Part shown: positions 45,746-54,560 of the stretch, in pieces
How positions within the stretch are numbered: the first letter of the stretch is position 1
Layout: each line of letters opens with the position of its first letter
Source of the DNA: Pseudomonadota bacterium
GTDB lineage: Bacteria; Pseudomonadota; Alphaproteobacteria; Rhizobiales; Hyphomicrobiaceae
Direction: 5' to 3'
DNA length: 64,000 nucleotides
NCBI GenBank assembly: GCA_018242295.1
Contig: JAFECE010000004.1
Location: forward strand, 62,001 to 126,000
The notes under the pieces: model-generated
Databases searched by the model: none
What the model was told of the DNA's origin: nothing
The model's input: the letters and a program-made list of their open reading frames with translations, nothing else
Position numbers and translations under genes: made by a program

Positions 45746-46029
45746 GGTATCTTTCCTTTGGAGGGTATCGTGTTTCCACGCTGCCGTTTGTGCCCCGTTT
45801 GAATCGGTCACGACCGTGGTTACGGACGACACCCCTCCGACGTTTCAGGGGCCGTCAAAAAAATCAGAATTTTAGCAGCAGGGCCACACGTCAACGTCCG
45901 GTACGGACAAATTAGGAAAGGCTCGTAAGGCCCATCAGTTGCGCTCATCCTCCGACTGAAGGCAAAACGCTGATAAGATTTCTCACGCACTGGCTGCTCA
46001 ACATACCTGAAAGACTTTCCCGCGTCTTC

Positions 46030-46410
46030 TTGTGGTTGCGCCCGCTCTTCGCACGCATCGTCGTGGGGTGGGTCTTCATGTGGAGCGGGTGGGAAAAGTT
46101 GCATGCCCTCCCGCAAATGATAGCGAACTTCGCATCCTGGGGAATTCCGTATCCAGAAATTATGACGCCGTTCGTTTCTAGTGTTGAATTTTTTGGCGGC
46201 CTATTCCTGTTGCTCGGACTTTTCACGCGGATTGCGGGCGTACCGCTCGTCATCGTTTTGATTGTCGCGATTATCAGTGCGAAGTCGGATCAGGTCGATA
46301 CATTTGAAACGTTAGCCGGCTGCCGGTCGCAAGATCCAAGATCTTTTCACCTGGCTTGGGATCGACGCGCAAAACGCAATGCTCGATCGAATCCGCTATT
46401 CCACGGCTGA
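46030..46410 (+). pseudogene. DoxX-family gene, 3' end lost
   Basis: DoxX membrane proteins accompany bufferin operons (BufD/GigT type). The frame reads RIVVGWVFMWSGWEKLH, EFFGGLFLLLGLFTRIAG and IISAKSDQVDTFETLAG, then at about 46320 runs into unrelated sequence to 46410. The last membrane helix is missing. The frame is also open upstream to about 45910 with GKTLIRFLTHWLLNIPERL, so the true start lies earlier and is not obvious; TTG at 46030 is only a nominal start. It lies divergent from bufA. Confidence 0.65.
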
Positions 46411-46486
46411 TATTCTCGTATTCGGCACCGCCAGAATTCCAGGCCGCCGTCGGTTTCCCGTTGTGCGGCTCGATTGTGCCAGTCAT
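46326..46486 (-). pseudogene. Methyltransferase N-terminal remnant
   Basis: The minus-strand ATG at 46486 overlaps the stop of the MFS gene (ATGA) and has GGAGGAGAG upstream. It encodes PHNGKPTAAWNSGGAEYE and ends in EKILDLATG, the start of SAM motif I, where the sequence breaks. Only about 52 residues of a class I methyltransferase remain. The break lies at the DoxX break point, with GCCGG repeated on both sides. Confidence 0.65.
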
Positions 46487-47808
46487 GCTCTCTCCTCCTC
46501 ATTGTGCGCAGTCGCTGTGTTGCGGCGGTTTCTGGCGCGGTGCCCGACCTGACCTCGCCTTCCGCTTCCCTTTGGGTGGTTGCTCATCATCACGGCAACG
46601 ATGGCGCCTGATAAAAAGGTCAATCCGGAAATGGAGCCGATCGCCGCTGCATAGCCAAAGCGGTCTGCGATGAGACCGGCGGACAGCGCCCCGATCGCAT
46701 ATCCCAGATCCCGCCAGAATCGATAGACACTCAAGGAGCGCGCTCGCCAACTCGGATGCGCCGCATCGGATACGGCTGCGATCAGACTCGGATAGACCAT
46801 GGCCGTGCCGAGCCCCAGCAAGACACTCGCAAAAAGCCACCACACGAACCGGGTGGAGAACGCCGTCTGAAATAGCGCGGCTGCTTGCAACCACATCCCG
46901 CAGACGATCAGCCCTTTGCGGCCCCACCGGTCACTTAATGGACCGGTCACGATCTGAGTGATGCCCCAAACCATCGGATAGACCGCCTTGAGAATGCCAA
47001 TCCGCTCGACGCCAAGACCCAATGTCGCAAAAAATAGCGGGAAAATGCCCCAGCTCATCCCATCGTTGAGGTTGTTGACCAGGCCGGCTTGGCAGGCTGC
47101 AAAGAGGTCCCGATCTTTGAAAGAGGTGAGCGCGAATACCTCGCGGAAGCTGATTGTCGAAACATCCTTCGCAATACCGGCCGTCTCCAGCTGAACATGA
47201 TGGCGCGTGTCCCGAACGACGAGGAGAGACAGGATCGTCCCCGCGAGCGCATAGAATACACCAATGTAGATCGGCACTGGACGAAGGCCATATTGGCTTG
47301 CGAGCCAACCGGTTAGAAAGGCCGTCGTGCCTACGGCGAAATAGCCGGCAAACTCGTTGAGCCCGACCGCCAGCCCACGGCTTCTAGGACCGACGAGGTC
47401 GATCTTCATGATGACGGTCATGGACCACGCAAAGCCTTGGCTCAAGCCAAGAAGAACGTTGGCGGCGATCACCCAGTTCCAGCTCGGCGCGCCGATGATC
47501 ATGAATGGAACGGGTAGCCCGAGCAGCCAGCCGATCACCAAAACACGCTTCCGGCCCCAACGATCGGCAAGTTGCCCGGATATGAGATTGGCGAACGCCT
47601 TGACCACGCCAAAACTGATAATGAACGACGTGATCAGCGTAGCGGATTCAATATGAAAATCTTCGGCGCCGATCAGCGGCACGACGGTCCGTTCGATCCC
47701 GACCATGCCGCCGACAAAGGCATTGATCAGCATCAAAAGCGAGAATTGCCGCCAATTCTGTTTCAATCCTAGGCTGACGGCGGACATCGCCTCACGGCGC
47801 GCTTCCAT
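46483..47808 (-). CDS. MFS transporter
   Basis: A 441-residue major facilitator with about 12 membrane helices. The MFS loop motif GQLADRWGRKRVLV (about residues 78-91) lies between helices 2 and 3, with the repeat GPLSDRWGRKGLIV in the second half. The start at 47808 lies five bases after the stop of the MBL-fold gene, so they are co-transcribed; M8 at 47787 is an alternative start. The long basic C-tail (GRRGQVGHRARNRR) is unusual. The sulfur-related neighbours suggest export or import of a sulfur compound, but the substrate is unknown. Confidence 0.85.
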   Translation of the reverse strand: MEARREAMSAVSLGLKQNWRQFSLLMLINAFVGGMVGIERTVVPLIGAEDFHIESATLITSFIISFGVVKAFANLISGQLADRWGRKRVLVIGWLLGLPVPFMIIGAPSWNWVIAANVLLGLSQGFAWSMTVIMKIDLVGPRSRGLAVGLNEFAGYFAVGTTAFLTGWLASQYGLRPVPIYIGVFYALAGTILSLLVVRDTRHHVQLETAGIAKDVSTISFREVFALTSFKDRDLFAACQAGLVNNLNDGMSWGIFPLFFATLGLGVERIGILKAVYPMVWGITQIVTGPLSDRWGRKGLIVCGMWLQAAALFQTAFSTRFVWWLFASVLLGLGTAMVYPSLIAAVSDAAHPSWRARSLSVYRFWRDLGYAIGALSAGLIADRFGYAAAIGSISGLTFLSGAIVAVMMSNHPKGSGRRGQVGHRARNRRNTATAHNEEERA

Positions 47809-47813
47809 AATTA

Positions 47814-48557
47814 TTACCGCATCGGCACGGCCGCACGGCCGGAATTCGTAGCACGGATCTTGGCCGCATCCTGTGGCGGCGACGGAATGTCTTGGAGCAT
47901 ATAGCTGATGAAATCAGCTTCGGCCTCGATGCCGAATGCCTTGTTATGACGCCGTTCGAAGCCGATTGTTGACGAAGGGTTGCCGCTCAACCGCCGACCG
48001 CAAACTGAACCCGAGTAAGCGCCTGGGAAGACCTCAAGGTAATCGGGAAGCGCCTTCAATTTCCGAAGGCTTGCAAACAGGTCTTTCGCACCCTGTTCGG
48101 CACTCACGGCAAGCTCCGTCCGTCCGAGATCGCCGACCATTAGCGTATGGCCAGTGACGACAAACCACGGCTCCTGGGCGCGGCTCCGATCCGTGACGAG
48201 CAAACAGATATGTTCAGGAGTATGTCCAGGCGTCGCCAAAACTTTGATCAAGACGTTGCCGAGAGCGAGTTCATCTTCGTCGCGCACCGCCTTGAAGCGA
48301 ATACCGACGTCGGCGTCGACGGAGAGAACATAATCGGCGTCCGCCGCCTTCGCTAAGGCGCGGCCCGTCGAAATATGGTCGGCATGGATATGAGTATCGA
48401 TGACATAGTCGATCTTTACAGCGGCAGCGCTAGCAGCATTGAGATAGGTGGTAACGTCGTCAGCAGGATCGATAACGGCGCCAGTGGCCTGGCCTGCACA
48501 ACCAAGGAGATAGGATATGCCGATCGGATTCGTGTGCAGGAAACGACGCACAATCAT
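47814..48557 (-). CDS. MBL-fold hydrolase, persulfide-dioxygenase-like
   Basis: Metallo-beta-lactamase-fold protein of 247 residues. The metal motif is THIHADHISTG (about residues 54-64), followed by PGHTPEHICLL and VGDLGRTELA. This arrangement is close to ETHE1/Blh-type persulfide dioxygenases, which oxidise glutathione persulfide and detoxify sulfide. A divergent ArsR-rhodanese regulator and an MFS transporter in the same operon support sulfur stress as its setting. The assignment between persulfide dioxygenase and a related hydrolase cannot be settled by eye. Confidence 0.8.
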   Translation of the reverse strand: MIVRRFLHTNPIGISYLLGCAGQATGAVIDPADDVTTYLNAASAAAVKIDYVIDTHIHADHISTGRALAKAADADYVLSVDADVGIRFKAVRDEDELALGNVLIKVLATPGHTPEHICLLVTDRSRAQEPWFVVTGHTLMVGDLGRTELAVSAEQGAKDLFASLRKLKALPDYLEVFPGAYSGSVCGRRLSGNPSSTIGFERRHNKAFGIEAEADFISYMLQDIPSPPQDAAKIRATNSGRAAVPMR

Positions 48558-48601
48558 AGGCTTGCCCTCCCCAGGGAGAAGATGCTATATTACATTCAAT
48601 T

Positions 48602-48613
48602 ATTCATGTGAAT
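48602..48613. promoter_or_regulatory. ATTCA-TG-TGAAT palindrome
   Basis: A perfect 5-bp inverted repeat with a 2-base spacer lies in the divergent gap between the MBL-fold gene and the ArsR-rhodanese gene. A second ATTCA half occurs at 48594-48598. The size and AT-richness fit an ArsR-type operator, so the regulator next to it probably binds here and controls both genes. Confidence 0.55.
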
Positions 48614-49307
48614 GATAGTTCAACGTAGACGGCTTTGTCAAATGCTCGCTTCGAAACATGCAATTTTTGAGTGTCTCGCCCACGTGGCTGAGGCACTTGC
48701 CCACCCGAACAGGCTTGAGCTGCTTGAGCACTTGGGCCAGGGCAAACGACCGGTCGAAGATTTGACGGCCGTGACCGGCATGACCTTTGCCAACACGTCG
48801 CGGCATCTTCAGATCTTGCGGCGTGCGCGTTTGGTTGAGACGGAGCGGCAAGGAAAACGCATCTTTTATAGCTTGGCCAGCCAGGCCGAGGTCGTCACCT
48901 TGTTGAAGGCTCTTGGCTCCGTTGGCGAGAGCAATTGCGCTGAAATCCGCCAGATCATGTCGGATTACTTTGTTACGCGTGACGCGCTGTCCCCGGTGTC
49001 CCGAGAGGATCTCGTCGCTCGGCTGCGCGATGGTGAGGTGACTTTGATCGATGTCCGGCCGGAGCACGAGTTCGATTTGGGCCATGTGCCGGGTGCGCTC
49101 AACGTTCCATTCAACGAGTTGGAAAAGGGCTTGGCACAATTGCCGAGAGACCAGGAAATTGTTGCGTATTGCAGAGGCCCCTACTGCGTCCTCTCATTCG
49201 ACGCGGTGGCCCTGCTGCGGGAACGTGGATTTCGTGCGCGCCGGCTCGTCGATGGCATGCCCGAATGGCAAGCATCCGGACTTCCGGTCGAAGTCTCTGT
49301 CTTTTAA
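48612..49307 (+). CDS. ArsR-type regulator fused to rhodanese domain
   Basis: An ArsR/SmtB winged helix occupies about residues 20-95 (HPNRLELLEHLGQG, TFANTSRHLQILRRARLVETER), followed by a rhodanese domain (about 115-228) with the active loop YCRGPYC (Cys about 192 and 197). It likely senses reactive sulfur and releases the operator upstream of the MBL-fold operon. The ATG at 48612 lies inside the palindrome; the ATG at 48642 (MLASKHAIF) may be the true start. No strong ribosome site is seen for either. The family is known in proteobacteria as a sulfur-responsive regulator type. Confidence 0.88.
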   Translation: MIVQRRRLCQMLASKHAIFECLAHVAEALAHPNRLELLEHLGQGKRPVEDLTAVTGMTFANTSRHLQILRRARLVETERQGKRIFYSLASQAEVVTLLKALGSVGESNCAEIRQIMSDYFVTRDALSPVSREDLVARLRDGEVTLIDVRPEHEFDLGHVPGALNVPFNELEKGLAQLPRDQEIVAYCRGPYCVLSFDAVALLRERGFRARRLVDGMPEWQASGLPVEVSVF

Positions 49308-49359
49308 GTTTTCCTGGGGAATGGTGAGACGATCGCTATGTTAAGGCAGGGGGAATAAC

Positions 49360-49899
49360 ATGCAAGAAACCTTCATCACCTTGGGCGCGGGATGTTTCTG
49401 GTGCGCGGAAGCGACATACCGACAAGTCCGTGGCGTCACTCATGTCGAGGTCGGCTATGCCAACGGCGACGATCCCACATGTCCAAGTCACGAGCAGGTC
49501 AATACCGGCGAAACGGGTTACGTTGAGGTGGTGCGGATCGGCTTCGATCCTGACGTGATCAGCCTTACCCAGATCCTGGAGATCTACTTCACGATTCATG
49601 ATCCGACGACTTTGAACCAACAGGGTGAGTATGTCGGTACGCATTACCGCAGCGGGATTTATGTGGAAGACGATCGACAGCACGAAGTTGCCGAAGCGGT
49701 GATAGGAGAAATCAATGCCAGCGGCGTGCTGGGCAAGCTAATCATTACCGAGGTTCAACCTTTGCGTCACTTTTGGAAAGCCACCGATGACTACCAAGAC
49801 TATTTTGCAAAGAATCCGGCCGAGGCTTATTGCGCGGCGGTGATTGGGCCCAAGGTACAGAAATTTCGGGCGACATTCGTTGCGTTTCTCAAAAATTGA
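49360..49899 (+). CDS. msrA: Peptide methionine (S)-S-oxide reductase
   Basis: Repairs oxidised methionine in proteins using thioredoxin. The active-site GCFWCAE (Cys about residue 12) and the family blocks EVGYANGD, HEQVNTGETGYVEVV and YFTIHDPTTLNQQGEYVGTHYRS are all intact. The length of 179 is normal. The ribosome site is AGGCAGGGGGAATAAC just before the ATG. It lies downstream of the ArsR-rhodanese gene and may share oxidative or sulfur stress expression. Confidence 0.96.
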   Translation: MQETFITLGAGCFWCAEATYRQVRGVTHVEVGYANGDDPTCPSHEQVNTGETGYVEVVRIGFDPDVISLTQILEIYFTIHDPTTLNQQGEYVGTHYRSGIYVEDDRQHEVAEAVIGEINASGVLGKLIITEVQPLRHFWKATDDYQDYFAKNPAEAYCAAVIGPKVQKFRATFVAFLKN

Positions 49900-50287
49900 A
49901 GCCTGACCGGTTCGGGGCGGATTATTCGGAACCAATAGGCAGTTCCAATTGCGGGGACCAAGAAGAACGCACGTACATTTGGCTTCTAGCCCTTAGCATC
50001 GGAACCGCAATGTCCGTTCTTCAATGTGGTGCGACCGCGAAGTCTCGAGAGGGGATATCTCGGCTGTGGCGGGAGTCAATGTCTGCAAATTCGGCATCGC
50101 GACATAGCTGCAAGATCCCAAAAGCAGACATCGAGCCTTCGCTGATCGGCGAAGCAGGAAGCGTGGCCGATTGCGTTGGTTGAAATAAGCGCAGGTACTT
50201 CGGGAATTATCGCGACCGCAAAAAATCGACGCCGGAGAAGTTAGCAAGCCATTCAACTTGATGAGCTGTTGCGTCGACTGAAACGCG
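49900..50287. other. Intergenic stretch without clear gene
   Basis: About 390 bases between msrA and the end of the ECF operon. A minus-strand open frame (49993-50337) lacks a start with ribosome site and any known motif and overlaps the neighbouring gene. The text looks like decayed intergenic sequence. Confidence 0.35.
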
Positions 50288-50641
50288 CTACTCCATTTTC
50301 GGAACCGGCAAGCACTCCATGACTTCCACCCGGTCACCGGGAAACATCGTGAAATGCGGATGATTGAGGAACAATCGGGCGGCTTCGTCTTGAGAGTTCG
50401 CCTTCACGAGTGTCCAAGCACCTAGCTCATTGCGGACATCGGAAACGCCGTTCTTGTCGGTGCGCTTCGTCTTGCCGAGCGGCGAACCCATTTCGGCAAT
50501 CACGTTCTTATGATCGGCGACCCATTTGTGCCATGCCGCGATGCCTGCTTGCTCGCGTTGCTTGCGCTCCGCCTCGGGCAACGCTTTCCAAGCATCCATC
50601 GCTGCGGCACTGCCGAGGAAGACTGCGAGGTATGTTTTCAT
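50288..50641 (-). CDS. YCII-like small protein
   Basis: Encodes 117 residues from an ATG at 50641; an open frame 24 codons longer lacks a good start. The sequence MKTYLAVFLGSAAAMDAWKA with ERKQREQAGIAAWHKW, then NELGAWTLVKANSQDEAARLF and HFTMFPGDRVEVMECLPV, is the beta-alpha-beta layout of YCII-related or dimeric alpha-beta-barrel proteins. It closes the minus-strand group with the VOC, sigma and DGPF genes. Function is unknown; such proteins often accompany ECF42-type sigma factors. Confidence 0.65.
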   Translation of the reverse strand: MKTYLAVFLGSAAAMDAWKALPEAERKQREQAGIAAWHKWVADHKNVIAEMGSPLGKTKRTDKNGVSDVRNELGAWTLVKANSQDEAARLFLNHPHFTMFPGDRVEVMECLPVPKME

Positions 50642-50720
50642 ATCAGCTCTCCAATTATTTGAATTATTGGCGCCTGCCGGGGGAGGCCAAACAGCGAAGC
50701 ATCGCAGCTCCACTCGCCGC

Positions 50721-51134
50721 TTATTTCTTCAAAGGCCCGTTGATCGCCCAGATCACGCCAAAGGGATCTTTGAGCTGACCGTAGCGGTCGCCCCAGAACA
50801 TGTTTTCGAGCGGCATGATTGCAGTACAACCGGCGTCGACGGCACGCTCGTACCACGCATCGGCGTCATTGACTTTCAGCATGACGCTGAACCCCGCGGG
50901 CGGTACTGGCGGATGTCCGTGCTCGGGATAGAAGTCGCTCATCATGACCGATGCACCGTTGACATACACGTGCGCGTGCATCGTGCGACCCTTGTCGTCC
51001 GGCGGCACCAGCGCCGCTAATTCTCCGGCAAACGCTTTTTGGTAGAATTCTGCAGCTCTTACCGCGCCATCGACCGACAGATATACGACAGCACCGCCTT
51101 TGACTGGGGGATTGGGATACTTGTAGTCAGACAT
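50721..51134 (-). CDS. VOC-family (PhnB-like glyoxalase) protein
   Basis: A 137-residue vicinal-oxygen-chelate protein. The blocks VYLSVDGAVRAAEFYQKAFAG and HAHVYVNGASVMMSDFYPEH, then WYERAVDAGCTAIMPLENMFWGDRYG and DPFGVIWAI, match the PhnB/YcgG style often annotated as glyoxalase-like. A metal site is possible but a reaction cannot be assigned. The ATG at 51134 is preferred over a longer frame. It lies between the sigma factor and the YCII-like gene, likely in one transcript. Confidence 0.8.
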   Translation of the reverse strand: MSDYKYPNPPVKGGAVVYLSVDGAVRAAEFYQKAFAGELAALVPPDDKGRTMHAHVYVNGASVMMSDFYPEHGHPPVPPAGFSVMLKVNDADAWYERAVDAGCTAIMPLENMFWGDRYGQLKDPFGVIWAINGPLKK

Positions 51135-51206
51135 GATGATCTCCTTTAGCCGCATCTCAAGGACGGGGAACCAATTAGTGATCCGACATCTCTCCGATGA
51201 AAATTT

Positions 51207-52460
51207 TCATCTTGCGTCTTGCATCAGACGATCCAGGTGCTGCCGGATATGCGCAGCTTGGGCCGGTGTCCCAGCCAAAGCTATGGCGCGATCGAAATCT
51301 GCGCGCGCCTCGGCCGAGCGTCCGAGTTGCAAGAGTAAAGCGCCACGCGCCCCGAAATAGTGAAAGTATCCGGATAATGCTGCTTCGAGCGGGGCGATCA
51401 TAGCAAGGGCCGCCTCCGGCCCACGAAGCTTAGCAGTAACCACGGCGCGGTTGAGCGTTATAACCGGCGAAGGCTGCATTCGCTCAAGAGCCGCGTAGAG
51501 AGCATCTATTCCCGCCCAATCCGTTTGGGAGGCCGTTGCCGCGCGAGCATGCGTCGCAGCGATAGCAGCCTGAACTTGATAGGGGCCGGGTCGATTGTGG
51601 CGCATTGCTTTGTCAATGAGCGCGAGCCCTTCGCCAATCAGCTTGGCGTCCCAGAGTGAGCGATTCTGATTTTCGAGCAGGATCGCTTCGCCGGCGGAAT
51701 CGAACCGTGCTGGCAACCGAGATTGCTGTAAAAGCATCAGCGCGATGAGCCCCATAATCTCGGGTTCAGTCTGAAATAAGCGCAAAAGTAATCGCCCGAG
51801 CCGGATCGCCTCGTCGCAAAGCGGGGCGCGTTCCGGCTCGTTGCCAGCGGAATACCCTTCGTTGAAGAGCAAGTAGATCATGGCTGCAACGGCGGCGAGC
51901 CGCTCCGCGCGTTCAGCGGGGCCGGGTGGATCGAACGGCACGTCTGCCTTTGCAATTCGTGCCTTGGCGCGGGTGATGCGCTGCTCCATTGCCGCATCAC
52001 TGATAAGAAACGCCCGAGCGATTTGTGCGACCGAAAGGCCTGAAACGATGCGCAGAGCTAGCGCGATCTGCTGCGTCACCGGAAGTTCAGGATGGCAACA
52101 GATGAAGAGAAGCCTCAGCACGTCGTCGCGATAGTGAGAGCCATCGAGCCGTTCGGCCATCGGCGTCTCGACGTCATCGAGATCGGAAATCATATTGTCG
52201 GGCGGCAGTTCGGTATCGCGGTTGTGTTTGCGTACCCGGTCCAAGGCTGCGTTCCGTCCAACGAAAATAAGCCATGCCGTAGGATCACGCGGCGGTCCGT
52301 TTCTGGGCCAACTGTCGAGGGCGCGCAGGCATGCCTCTTGATAAGCCTCCTCCGCCGTATCCATGTCGCGGAAATAGCGAAGCAAGGCGCTTACCGCCTG
52401 CGGCCGGGCCGCAGTCAAAGCACCATGCATCCAGGCTGGGTCGTGGATCAGCTCGCTCAT
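51207..52460 (-). CDS. ECF sigma factor with C-terminal TPR-like domain (ECF42 type)
   Basis: Alternative sigma factor of 417 residues. The N-terminal sigma-70 region 2 reads FRDMDTAEEAYQEACLRALDSW (about 29-50), region 4 contains LALRIVSGLSVAQIARAFLI (about 138-157) with the helix-turn-helix. The extra C-terminal 230 residues carry the DUF6596/TPR-like helices (YLLFNEGYSAGNEPERA, IDALYAALERMQPSPVITLNRAV). This layout is the ECF42 group, which normally lacks an anti-sigma factor and is linked to DGPF proteins. The start is one base after the DGPF gene stop, so the two are coupled. Confidence 0.9.
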   Translation of the reverse strand: MSELIHDPAWMHGALTAARPQAVSALLRYFRDMDTAEEAYQEACLRALDSWPRNGPPRDPTAWLIFVGRNAALDRVRKHNRDTELPPDNMISDLDDVETPMAERLDGSHYRDDVLRLLFICCHPELPVTQQIALALRIVSGLSVAQIARAFLISDAAMEQRITRAKARIAKADVPFDPPGPAERAERLAAVAAMIYLLFNEGYSAGNEPERAPLCDEAIRLGRLLLRLFQTEPEIMGLIALMLLQQSRLPARFDSAGEAILLENQNRSLWDAKLIGEGLALIDKAMRHNRPGPYQVQAAIAATHARAATASQTDWAGIDALYAALERMQPSPVITLNRAVVTAKLRGPEAALAMIAPLEAALSGYFHYFGARGALLLQLGRSAEARADFDRAIALAGTPAQAAHIRQHLDRLMQDAR

Positions 52461-52461
52461 C

Positions 52462-52851
52462 TCAATAAGACTTTACCCGCTCCTTCGGCGCATTCGGGCG
52501 GGCTTCCGGAGCATAAAGCGCGACAGGACGTATCTCGTAAACGCTCGTCGGATTGGCAGCGGAAAGCTCGCGCGCAACTGCAAGAGCCCCGTCGAGGTCC
52601 GGCACATCAATGACATAAAAACCAAGCAGCTGTTCCTTGGTCTCTGCGAAGGGGCCGTCGATCACCATGTTCGGCGCTCGTAAGGTCGTCGCGGCTGTCG
52701 TCGGCAAGAGCCGCAGCGCTGGCCCGAGCTTTCCTTCTTTCACCAGTCTTTCATGGACGACATTGAGGCGATCCATGACCGCGTCATCTTCTTCCTTGCT
52801 CCAGGACCAGACGACATCTTCTTTATTGTAGCAAAGCAGAGTGTAGAGCAT
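52462..52851 (-). CDS. DGPF/YCII-domain protein, ECF42 partner
   Basis: A 129-residue protein of the YCII-related family. The motif MVIDGPFAETKEQLLGFYV (about residues 62-80) is the DGPF signature, with DLDGALAVARELSAAN after it. DGPF proteins are the constant neighbours of ECF42-type sigma factors and are often their targets. It is the first gene of the minus-strand operon. The reaction is unknown. Confidence 0.88.
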   Translation of the reverse strand: MLYTLLCYNKEDVVWSWSKEEDDAVMDRLNVVHERLVKEGKLGPALRLLPTTAATTLRAPNMVIDGPFAETKEQLLGFYVIDVPDLDGALAVARELSAANPTSVYEIRPVALYAPEARPNAPKERVKSY

Positions 52852-53031
52852 GGCAACTCCATAAACGGCTTATTTTAAGACGGCCCAGTTTGCTCAAGGC
52901 CGACAAGGGGATGAAAAAATAAACATTCGAGGCCCTGTCGGATCGGACGTTTCACCATCGTCCTAGTACTGGAACTGGAAAAAAGCCATGAGCGGAAACT
53001 CACATTTCGCCGCCAGAGAAGGAACAACGTC

Positions 53032-53502
53032 TTGTCGAACGAACAAAAAGTCGCCGCGCCGACAAACACCATTCGATTGCACCGCGTCATCGCAACAAAG
53101 CCCGAAAAAGTTTATCGCGCCTTCCTCGAGCCGGACGCGCTTGCGAGCTGGCTTCCGCCATTCGGATTTACCTGCACCGTTCACGAGCTGGATGCGAAGG
53201 TCGGTGGTCATCATCGGATGTCATTCCGGAATTTCACCACGGGTAAAAGCCACTCTTTTGGCGGCTCGTATCTGGAGCTCATTCCGGGAGTGCGTCTCGT
53301 CTATACTGACAAGTTCGATGACCCGAACTTGCCAGGCGAGATGAAGATCACGGTGAGCCTGAAGGCCGTGTCAGTCGGCACCGAAGTGAATATTGAACAG
53401 CAGGGTGTTCCGGACATGATCCCTGTCGAGGCCTGCTATCTCGGTTGGCAGGAATCCTTGCGCAAGCTCTCAAAACTCGTCGAGCCTGAAATAAACCAGT
53501 AG
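53032..53502 (+). CDS. SRPBCC (AHSA1-like) protein
   Basis: A 156-residue START-fold protein. The opening IRLHRVIATKPEKVYRAFLEPD, then FTCTVHELDAKVGGHHRMSF and NFTTGKSHSFGGSYLELIPG, with CYLGWQESLRKLSKLVEPEI at the end, is the AHSA1 domain pattern. It probably binds a hydrophobic ligand in its cavity. The start is TTG with AAGGA upstream. It faces the ECF operon divergently and is a common member of such ECF42 neighbourhoods. A decayed paralog lies at 38855. Confidence 0.85.
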   Translation: MSNEQKVAAPTNTIRLHRVIATKPEKVYRAFLEPDALASWLPPFGFTCTVHELDAKVGGHHRMSFRNFTTGKSHSFGGSYLELIPGVRLVYTDKFDDPNLPGEMKITVSLKAVSVGTEVNIEQQGVPDMIPVEACYLGWQESLRKLSKLVEPEINQ

Positions 53503-53636
53503 GCGTGGGTTCATGCTGTTCCGTCGCGGTCAGCGATAAGAACACCGATCACGTTGGAGAAGATTCTCGCGACCGATGCCCACTCGCGACGCATTTTCGC
53601 CGAACCATAGCATCATGCAATTACTCGGAGCCTTCA

Positions 53637-54287
53637 ATGCCTCCCACCATTACCGCCTTTGAACGGTCGCTTGATTGCGGCAAGGGGCTGGCGCGTGACA
53701 TGCGCGTTCGCTGGGCATTTGAAGAAGTTGGCCAGCCTTACAACGTTCGTCTTCTTTCATTCAAAGCGATGAAGGAGCCAGGGCACCTCACGCTTCATCC
53801 TTTCGGGCAGATTCCGACTTATGAAGAAGGTGATCTCACCCTCTTCGAGTCGGCCGCGATCGTTTTTCAAATCGCGGAGCATCACGCGGGGCTGTTGCCG
53901 GACAATGCGAATGCGCGGGCGCGCACGATCGCATGGATGTTTGCCGCACTCGCCACGGTGGAGCCGCCAATCGTCGAACGCGGCATGGCAACGCTCCTGG
54001 AGCGCGACAAGCCGTGGTATGCGGAGCGCCTTGCTGTCCTCGATAATCAGGTTCGCGTCCGGCTCGGCGAGCTATCCCGTCGGTTTGGCGATGCGGACTG
54101 GCTCGATAGAGCGTTCAGCGCGGCCGACTTGATGATGGTCCATGTGCTGCTGCGGTTGAAAAGCTCGGGGCTGCTGGACGAATATTCGAACGTCTCAGCC
54201 TATGTCGCCCGCGGCGAAGCACGGCCGGCCTACAAGCGTGCATTCGCGGCGCAGTTAGCGGTTTTCACCGCTGCTTCGACGAGTTGA
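53637..54287 (+). CDS. Glutathione S-transferase family protein
   Basis: A 216-residue GST-fold protein. The ATG at 53637 gives MPPTITAFERSLDCGKGLARD; the longer frame upstream lacks coding features. The N-terminal thioredoxin fold contains HPFGQIPTYEEGDLTLFESAAIV with the cis-Pro and the SNAIL-type SAA block. The helical C-terminal domain has WLDRAFSAADLMMVHVL. Catalytic Ser or Cys is less clear than in the enzyme at 6586. The gene follows the SRPBCC gene by about 135 bases. Confidence 0.85.
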   Translation: MPPTITAFERSLDCGKGLARDMRVRWAFEEVGQPYNVRLLSFKAMKEPGHLTLHPFGQIPTYEEGDLTLFESAAIVFQIAEHHAGLLPDNANARARTIAWMFAALATVEPPIVERGMATLLERDKPWYAERLAVLDNQVRVRLGELSRRFGDADWLDRAFSAADLMMVHVLLRLKSSGLLDEYSNVSAYVARGEARPAYKRAFAAQLAVFTAASTS

Positions 54288-54560
54288 CAAAAGTCTCTCT
54301 GTCAAGGCTCGGCAAGGCAAGAGTCTCGGTGCCGGATAGCGGTGCCGATGCGGTAGCGGTCCGCCGTGCCGCTTATCGTGGCGGCCTCTGAAACCACCGC
54401 CTCGAAATATGATGTCATGTGCGAGCGCAACTCGTGAATTTAATAGTATGAATAATCTTTGTACGCGTTTCAGCAGAGTACCGATTTTTGAGAATCTTTC
54501 TGCGAGACGCCTTAAATGGCCACGCGCCAGACCTATGGCGCGTGGCTCGACGATTCTAGC

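Noticed and set aside
45832-45851. CCCCT-N10-AGGGG inverted repeat upstream of bufA
   Set aside because: Only five bases per arm; too weak to call an operator without comparison to other bufferin operons.
49993-50337. Minus-strand open frame after msrA
   Set aside because: It has no credible start, overlaps the YCII-like gene and has no recognised motif.
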